The notes under the pieces: generated by a model | What the model saw: only the letters and a program-made list of their open reading frames with translations | The model's database searches: none | Told to the model about the DNA's origin: nothing | Position numbers and translations under genes: made by a program | Shown: positions 38,821-43,289 of the stretch, piece by piece | Layout: every line of letters starts with the position of its first letter | Numbering within the stretch: the first letter of the stretch is position 1 | Assembly: GCA_046703545.1 (NCBI GenBank) | Contig: JBJKSX010000022.1 | Span: forward strand, 1-43,289 | From: JAJZOM01 sp046703545 | GTDB lineage: Archaea > Thermoplasmatota > Thermoplasmata > Thermoplasmatales > Thermoplasmataceae | Reading direction: 5' to 3' | DNA: 43,289 nt

Positions 38821-39336
38821 ATGTGGGCTTACATAAAGGAGAAATACAGAAAATACCCCTCCCAGACTAAGGTAATGAGAAAGCTCATAGCTCTGGGGCT
38901 CTCAGTCAAGAGGGATCATGAGGCAATCCCTAGGATATACTGTGACGATGTGGAAGTGAAGGCTTCTGCACTCGCTTTTTCTCTTGGCGTCGACAGGCGG
39001 GCAGTCCTTGACATTCTTTCAAAGATCGTTGAGGATCCTGAACTTTCAAAATTTTTCTACGAACTCAAGCCTGCCCCTGATTTCAGAAAAGTGAGCTCCA
39101 AAATGGGTCTTGGTGTTATCCAGATAGTTGCCACAAGCGCCTCGGAGCCAGGAATTGTCTCTGGCGTTTCACAGATCATTGCCCGTGAAGGAATCAGCAT
39201 ACGTCAGGTCATAGTGGATGATCCAGAGCTTGTGGATGATCCCAGAGCAACCATCGTGACGGACAGCCCAATCCCTGGAAATCTTGTTTCTGATCTCAAG
39301 TCTGTGGCTGGGGTGGAAGCAGTGGTCATCCTCTGA
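38821..39336 (+). CDS. HTH plus ACT-domain protein (COG2061-like)
   Basis: A 171-residue protein. The N-terminal half contains a winged-helix-like segment (YPSQTKVMRKLIALGLSV, then VEVKASALAFSLGVDRRAVLDILSKI). The C-terminal half is an ACT domain (GVIQIVATSASEPGIVSGVSQIIAREGISIRQVIVDDPEL, in parts). This architecture is known in archaeal proteins of COG2061, predicted amino-acid-responsive regulators. It starts 19 nt after radA on the same strand, so it is probably the third gene of the operon. Its end is only 16 nt from the convergent purK. The ligand is unknown. Confidence 0.8.
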   Translation: MWAYIKEKYRKYPSQTKVMRKLIALGLSVKRDHEAIPRIYCDDVEVKASALAFSLGVDRRAVLDILSKIVEDPELSKFFYELKPAPDFRKVSSKMGLGVIQIVATSASEPGIVSGVSQIIAREGISIRQVIVDDPELVDDPRATIVTDSPIPGNLVSDLKSVAGVEAVVIL

Positions 39337-39352
39337 CCGCTTCTCCCTGCAT

Positions 39353-40438
39353 TTAATCCAAGAAACAACTGTCCGGGTCATTTCCGTAAATGAGTTTGGA
39401 CATGGCCGACATCCTCGAGGATACTTCCCCATAAGTTGCCCCTGCCAGATTTACATGCCCCACCTTCCTTCTTTTCCGGATCCCGTTTTTCCCATACCAG
39501 AAGTACTGGGTTTCTGGCATTTCCAGTATCTTCCTTACTGTGCCGCTGTCAGGCTGGGTTCCAACAATGTTGAGTATTCCGCTGGGCCTGTATAACAAAG
39601 GGTCCTCAAGTGGAAAATCACATACTGCCCTCACGTGCTGCTCAAACTGTGAAATGGAAGATCCAAGGAGCGTATGGTGGCCGGTGTTGTGCACCCTTGG
39701 CGCAAACTCATTTATGAACGCTTCTCCCCTGACAATGAAGAACTCAACACCAATCACGCCTACATAGTCCAGCTCCTTCATGAGCCTCTCGGTTATATCT
39801 CTCATGCCGGAATCCTCAGTGGGAGCGATATTGTAGTAAAGCATGCCATGCCTGTTTACGTTGAGGGAAGGGTCAAAGAAAGTTGTTTCACCACTGCTGG
39901 TCCTTGCCCCAATGATTGAAGCTTCATAGTCAAATTCAACAAATTCCTCGACCACATACTTGCCTTCCGGGATTTCATCAGGAAGGTTCCCATCCTTGAC
40001 GAAATACTGGCCCTTGCCATCATACCCTCCAAATGCGGATTTTATCACAGCATTTCCGTACTGCGTGGCATACTGCAGGGCTGTTTCAGCATCTTCTGCC
40101 ACTCTGTAAGGCCCTACGGGGAGACCCCTTTCCGTGAGGAAATCCTTCTCCCTGGAACGGTCCCTTTTCAGTTCCACAGGGAATATTCCTGGCCTCAGCT
40201 TTTTTTCAGAGGTTGCATAATCCAGAACTCGGCCATCCACGTGTTCAAACTCGTAAGTTACAAAATCAGAGTCGTCCACAAATTCCTTGAACTGGTCATA
40301 CACATATGCCCTGTCCGCAATTCTTGACGCAGGTCCGTCTTTGGTATCCGCAATTACATTGAATTCCAGTCCCAGCTTCTTTCCTTCCAGAATCATCATA
40401 AGGCCAAGCTGACCTGATCCTATGATGCCCAGCTTCAT
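39353..40438 (-). CDS. purK: 5-(carboxyamino)imidazole ribonucleotide synthase
   Basis: An ATP-grasp enzyme that carboxylates aminoimidazole ribonucleotide with bicarbonate and ATP, giving N5-CAIR for PurE. The 361 residues begin KLGIIGSGQLGLMMILEGKKLG, then VTYEFEHVD, the ATP-grasp core IKSAFGGYDGKGQYFVKDG and VVEEFVEFDYEASII, and the metal-binding GEAFINEFAPRVHNTGHHT. All family blocks are present. The start overlaps the purE stop by 4 nt (ATGA), so the pair is translationally coupled. Confidence 0.95.
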   Translation of the reverse strand: MKLGIIGSGQLGLMMILEGKKLGLEFNVIADTKDGPASRIADRAYVYDQFKEFVDDSDFVTYEFEHVDGRVLDYATSEKKLRPGIFPVELKRDRSREKDFLTERGLPVGPYRVAEDAETALQYATQYGNAVIKSAFGGYDGKGQYFVKDGNLPDEIPEGKYVVEEFVEFDYEASIIGARTSSGETTFFDPSLNVNRHGMLYYNIAPTEDSGMRDITERLMKELDYVGVIGVEFFIVRGEAFINEFAPRVHNTGHHTLLGSSISQFEQHVRAVCDFPLEDPLLYRPSGILNIVGTQPDSGTVRKILEMPETQYFWYGKNGIRKRRKVGHVNLAGATYGEVSSRMSAMSKLIYGNDPDSCFLD

Positions 40439-40908
40439 TGAAGCTTCTCCTTCAATACTCTCTCTTCCTGGGACTTTGAGTATTCCTTAACCTTCTTCCT
40501 GATATCCTCGTGCTTTATTCCGAGTATTCTCGCCGCCAGGAGGGCTGCATTCTTTGAGTTTCCTATGGCAACGGTGGCAACGGGAATTCCTGCGGGCATC
40601 TGGACAATCGAAAGCAGGGAATCAAGCCCTTTTAGGTTCCTGGAAGGCACGGGGACACCAATCACAGGCAGGGAAGTCATTGATGCTGTCATGCCAGGCA
40701 GGTGGGCGGCTCCTCCAGCACCTGCGATGATGACTTCCAGCCCTCTGTCCTCTGCAGTCTTTGCATATTCATACATCAGGTCCGGTGTCCTGTGGGCTGA
40801 GACAATTCTTGTTTCAGTTTCAATTCCAAATTCTTTCAGGAGGTTTATGGCATCCGACATATGATCGTAATCGCTCCTGCTTCCCATGATAATTCCAACT
40901 AGAGGCAT
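40435..40908 (-). CDS. purE: N5-carboxyaminoimidazole ribonucleotide mutase
   Basis: Class I PurE, which converts N5-CAIR to CAIR in purine synthesis. Its 157 residues have GIIMGSRSDYDHMSDA (phosphate-binding loop), RIVSAHRTPD, IIAGAGGAAHLPGM and IGVPV, all diagnostic. Class I is implied by its pairing with PurK. The gene lies 19 nt after sua5 and overlaps purK, forming a sua5-purE-purK operon. Confidence 0.96.
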   Translation of the reverse strand: MPLVGIIMGSRSDYDHMSDAINLLKEFGIETETRIVSAHRTPDLMYEYAKTAEDRGLEVIIAGAGGAAHLPGMTASMTSLPVIGVPVPSRNLKGLDSLLSIVQMPAGIPVATVAIGNSKNAALLAARILGIKHEDIRKKVKEYSKSQEERVLKEKLQ

Positions 40909-40927
40909 AGACAGTCAGATCAATACT

Positions 40928-41980
40928 TCATTCAAAAATAAGTTTTTCAAGCTCTTCTAAAGAATTTACAGTTCTCACAGAAGCCTTGCGTATCCTGTTC
41001 ATAATGGCCAGGCCCTTGAGGTGTTCTGGGAACGGCATGATTATTCCTGAATCCTCGTCAAGTTTCTCCAGTTTCCTCAGGGATGTGAAAAGATTCCTCC
41101 CTATCTCATCCAGGTTGACTTCCTGGCCAAGGCTTATGCACTGAAGTATTGAATCTTGGCAGATTTCCCCGGATGCAATAGCTGCAACCTTCCCCTTCAG
41201 CTTCTCATCATGACAGGCTTCGGCCATCAGTTCCCTGCTCGAGGCAAGGTAAAGGCTCTTGCTTGGGGAATAATGCCTGTATTTCATTCCCGGCGCCCTG
41301 GGTACGGGACTTTGCTCTAATCCTCTCGCCACATCAGTGATCTCAATGTTCCCGAAGATTTCCACAAGCTCTTCCACGGAACTAGACCCGGATCTGAGCA
41401 GAGTTGGCTTGTCCCCGGACAGGTCTATTATTGTTGATTCCAGCCCATGAGGTGTTTCACCAGAATCATATATGAGGTCCACTTTACCCTCCAGCTCCTC
41501 TATTGCATCAATTGAATGGGTAATGCTCGGCCTGGTTGATACATTGGCACTGGGAGCCGCAATCGGCACACCAGCATGTTCTATGAGCCCAAGGGCAAGC
41601 GGATTGTCTGGCATTCGTACCGCAACAAGCTCAGAACCTCCAGTCACAATTTCAGGGATCCTGTTGCCTCTTGGAAAGAGCAGGGTTACAGGTCCGGGCC
41701 ATAGTTTCCCCAGAATTTGCAGCATATTTTCCGGAACCTCAGAAACCACCTGGTACAGCATCTCTATAGAGCAAATGTGCACAATCAGTGGATTGTCTGG
41801 AGGCCTGTTCTTGGCTCTGTAGATCTTCCTGCAGGAGTCATGGGAAAAAGCGTTTGCACCGAGACCGTAGACCGTCTCCGTGGGAAATACAACCAAACCT
41901 CCATTCCTTATCACATCGGCCCCTTCCTCCAGGGCCCCCGGATCGGGATTGTTCTGGTCTGTCTTAAGTATCCTTGCCAT
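40928..41980 (-). CDS. sua5: Threonylcarbamoyl-AMP synthase, Sua5 type
   Basis: Makes threonylcarbamoyl-AMP from threonine, bicarbonate and ATP, the first step of t6A37 modification of ANN-decoding tRNAs. The YrdC domain (residues 1 to about 205) has VVFPTETVYGLGANAF, YRAKNRPPDNPLIVHI, TLLFPRGN, VAVRMPDNPLAL and APSANVSTRPSIT. A linker with PGMKYRHYSPSK leads into the Sua5 C-terminal Rossmann-like domain, which shorter TsaC proteins lack. At 350 residues it has the usual length. It is the first gene of the sua5-purE-purK cluster. Confidence 0.95.
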   Translation of the reverse strand: MARILKTDQNNPDPGALEEGADVIRNGGLVVFPTETVYGLGANAFSHDSCRKIYRAKNRPPDNPLIVHICSIEMLYQVVSEVPENMLQILGKLWPGPVTLLFPRGNRIPEIVTGGSELVAVRMPDNPLALGLIEHAGVPIAAPSANVSTRPSITHSIDAIEELEGKVDLIYDSGETPHGLESTIIDLSGDKPTLLRSGSSSVEELVEIFGNIEITDVARGLEQSPVPRAPGMKYRHYSPSKSLYLASSRELMAEACHDEKLKGKVAAIASGEICQDSILQCISLGQEVNLDEIGRNLFTSLRKLEKLDEDSGIIMPFPEHLKGLAIMNRIRKASVRTVNSLEELEKLIFE

Positions 41981-42102
41981 TTTGCGGTATCTACAGAAGC
42001 ATACCAGCCGCCTTAATTACCGTTACTGAATCCGGGAATTGCACAGCCCTTGGTCAGGCATCGCGCAGATGCTATAGTTGCCAATTATTTTAGCAATCAA
42101 AG

Positions 42103-42110
42103 CTTAATAT
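42103..42110 (+). promoter_or_regulatory. TATA-like box of the M1 aminopeptidase
   Basis: CTTAATAT starts 29 nt before ATG 42132, fitting a leaderless message. It lies in the 151-nt divergent region shared with sua5. Confidence 0.5.
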
Positions 42111-42131
42111 GCTCGTTGCCCTTTTCCTTTT

Positions 42132-43289
42132 ATGGAGATCAAAAAATACGACATCACTCTGGACATCGATTATGATGGCCTGACATACAAGGGAACAGAG
42201 AAACTGGAAGTTGAGGGAAAGGGCGAAAAATTCTACCTGAATTCTGTTGGACTCAAGATCTCCAGGATTACATCAGGGCAGAATAATGTCAATTTCACTG
42301 TTGATGAGAAAGAACAGACCGTCTCCACAGATTTGACGTTGAATGGGGAAGCTGAGCTGGAAGTTGAGTTCAGTGGGGAGATCAAGGACAATCTCCATGG
42401 GCTTTACAATTCAAAATACAAGGGAGGCCATATGCTTTCCACCCAGTTTGAGAGCACTGGGGCAAGACGGGCTTTCCCCTGTGTGGACCATCCGAAATTC
42501 AAGTCCGTGTTTTCACTGAAGCTAATCATAGACGAGGGCCTTGAGGCCATATCAAACATGCCAGTGGCCGGTGAGGAAAAACATGGCGCAGGAAAAAAGA
42601 TCGTGACTTTCCAGGACACTCCTGTAATGTCAACCTACCTTCTCTACATGGGAATCGGCAATTTCGACAACATGGTAAGGGACATGAATGGAGTCAAGGG
42701 AATTCTCACAACACCAAAGGATCTCATAAAGACCACAGATTTCCCACTTGTAGAAGCTGAAAACATAATCAAGTATTTCAACGAATATTACGGCATTGAT
42801 TACCCTCATCCAAAGCTGCATTTAATTGCGGTACCTGAGTTCAGTGCCGGGGCCATGGAGAACTGGGGTGCAATAACCTTCAGGGAGATTCTCCTGACCG
42901 TGAATGAAAACACGAGCGGGAACGTAAAGCAGATCATTTCAGAAGTAATTGCGCATGAGATTGCCCACCAGTGGTTTGGCGACCTGGTCACCATGGAATG
43001 GTGGAATGACCTGTGGCTAAACGAAAGCTTCGCAACCTTCATGGCATTCAAGGTTGTCGATCACATGCACCCTGAGTGGAAGATGTTTGGCAGGATGCTT
43101 CTGACAGAAACTTCCGGAGCTTTCACAGGCGATGCACTTGACAATACCCACCCAATTCAGGTCGAGGTAAAGAGCCCCGATGACATAGCACAGATCTTCG
43201 ATGAGATCAGCTATGGAAAAGGCGCAAGCATACTCAGGATGATCGAAGGGTACGTAGGTGAAACAAACTTCAGGGACGGAATAAGGAAG
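42132..43289 (+). CDS. M1-family aminopeptidase, tricorn-interacting-factor F2/F3-like (3' end outside window)
   Basis: The first 386 codons of a zinc aminopeptidase; the frame is open to the window end. It starts MEIKKYDITLDIDYDGLTYK, the typical N-terminal saddle domain of the Thermoplasma factors. It contains ARRAFPCVDHPKFKSVF, the substrate-binding GAMEN motif (AGAMENWGAITFRE), the zinc motif VIAHEIAHQWFGD, the downstream ligand WLNESFATFM and FDEISYGKGASILRM. Factors F2 and F3 trim peptides from the tricorn protease and proteasome to free amino acids in the cytoplasm. Which of the two this is cannot be decided from the part seen. Confidence 0.94.
   Translation, partial: MEIKKYDITLDIDYDGLTYKGTEKLEVEGKGEKFYLNSVGLKISRITSGQNNVNFTVDEKEQTVSTDLTLNGEAELEVEFSGEIKDNLHGLYNSKYKGGHMLSTQFESTGARRAFPCVDHPKFKSVFSLKLIIDEGLEAISNMPVAGEEKHGAGKKIVTFQDTPVMSTYLLYMGIGNFDNMVRDMNGVKGILTTPKDLIKTTDFPLVEAENIIKYFNEYYGIDYPHPKLHLIAVPEFSAGAMENWGAITFREILLTVNENTSGNVKQIISEVIAHEIAHQWFGDLVTMEWWNDLWLNESFATFMAFKVVDHMHPEWKMFGRMLLTETSGAFTGDALDNTHPIQVEVKSPDDIAQIFDEISYGKGASILRMIEGYVGETNFRDGIRK

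Noticed and set aside
1..43289. CRISPR array, transposase, integrase, rRNA or toxin-antitoxin pair
   Set aside because: No regularly spaced direct repeats, no DDE or tyrosine-recombinase motifs, no rRNA-like segments and no convincing toxin-antitoxin couple were seen. The Mut7-C domain is PIN-like but lacks an antitoxin partner.

Overview
This window looks like chromosomal DNA of a Thermoplasmatales-type archaeon (Thermoplasma, Ferroplasma or Cuniculiplasma relatives). The evidence is archaeal RadA, an Orc1/Cdc6 ATPase, aPelota, archaeal-type GAPDH, cupin-type phosphoglucose isomerase and a tricorn-interacting-factor-like M1 aminopeptidase. Gene starts also fit: TATA-like boxes lie about 25-32 nt upstream of many start codons (leaderless transcripts), GTG and TTG starts are common, and strong Shine-Dalgarno sites are rare. 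Placement below the order level is not possible from this sequence alone. No insertion sequence, CRISPR array or rRNA gene was seen, one tRNA gene is present, and no gap between genes exceeds 300 bases.

Layout. 1-1.3 kb: 3' end of a large PKD-like surface protein. 1.4-6.3 kb: argS and a strongly diverged AroB-like gene on the minus strand, then a GH15 glycosidase on the plus strand. 6.5-10.3 kb: a DNA-maintenance block made of an overlapping three-gene operon (RadA-paralogue-like protein, small helical protein, PolB2-type DNA polymerase) whose end overlaps that of a convergent orc1/cdc6 gene. 10.3-17.1 kb: a B12-binding radical SAM enzyme (possible tetraether-lipid ring synthase), two orphan proteins with possible nuclease-like N-terminal folds, a CcdC-like membrane protein and a CLC chloride protein. 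17.2-24.2 kb: amidohydrolase, small HEYLH metalloprotease-like protein, a hypothetical with an intrinsic-type terminator, a dienoyl-CoA-reductase-type SDR, an MFS transporter, a DUF4097-type adhesin with a 2-TM partner, and a membrane-anchored OB-fold protein. 24.3-29.7 kb: phosphoglucose isomerase, then a run of small bacterial-type metabolic/detoxification genes. 29.7-32.1 kb: an ACT-domain regulator, tRNA-Glu, and pelA translationally coupled to a Mut7-C gene. 32.2-36.5 kb: two secreted or membrane proteins, one a 1249-residue ectodomain protein ending in a cytoplasmic winged helix. 36.8-43.3 kb: gap-radA-ACT operon, then sua5-purE-purK on the minus strand, then the start of an M1 aminopeptidase.

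Main points for a second look: (1) the Mut7-C gene is open along its whole length except for one in-frame TGA exactly where the first zinc-ribbon cysteine is expected; (2) the PolB2 operon has an eroded exonuclease domain but keeps both catalytic polymerase aspartates, and it sits next to cdc6; (3) the AroB homologue has lost nearly every metal and catalytic residue; (4) the 1249-residue protein looks like a one-piece membrane sensor/regulator; (5) the radical SAM protein is a candidate GDGT ring synthase; (6) tRNA-Glu carries C at the nearly invariant position 55.
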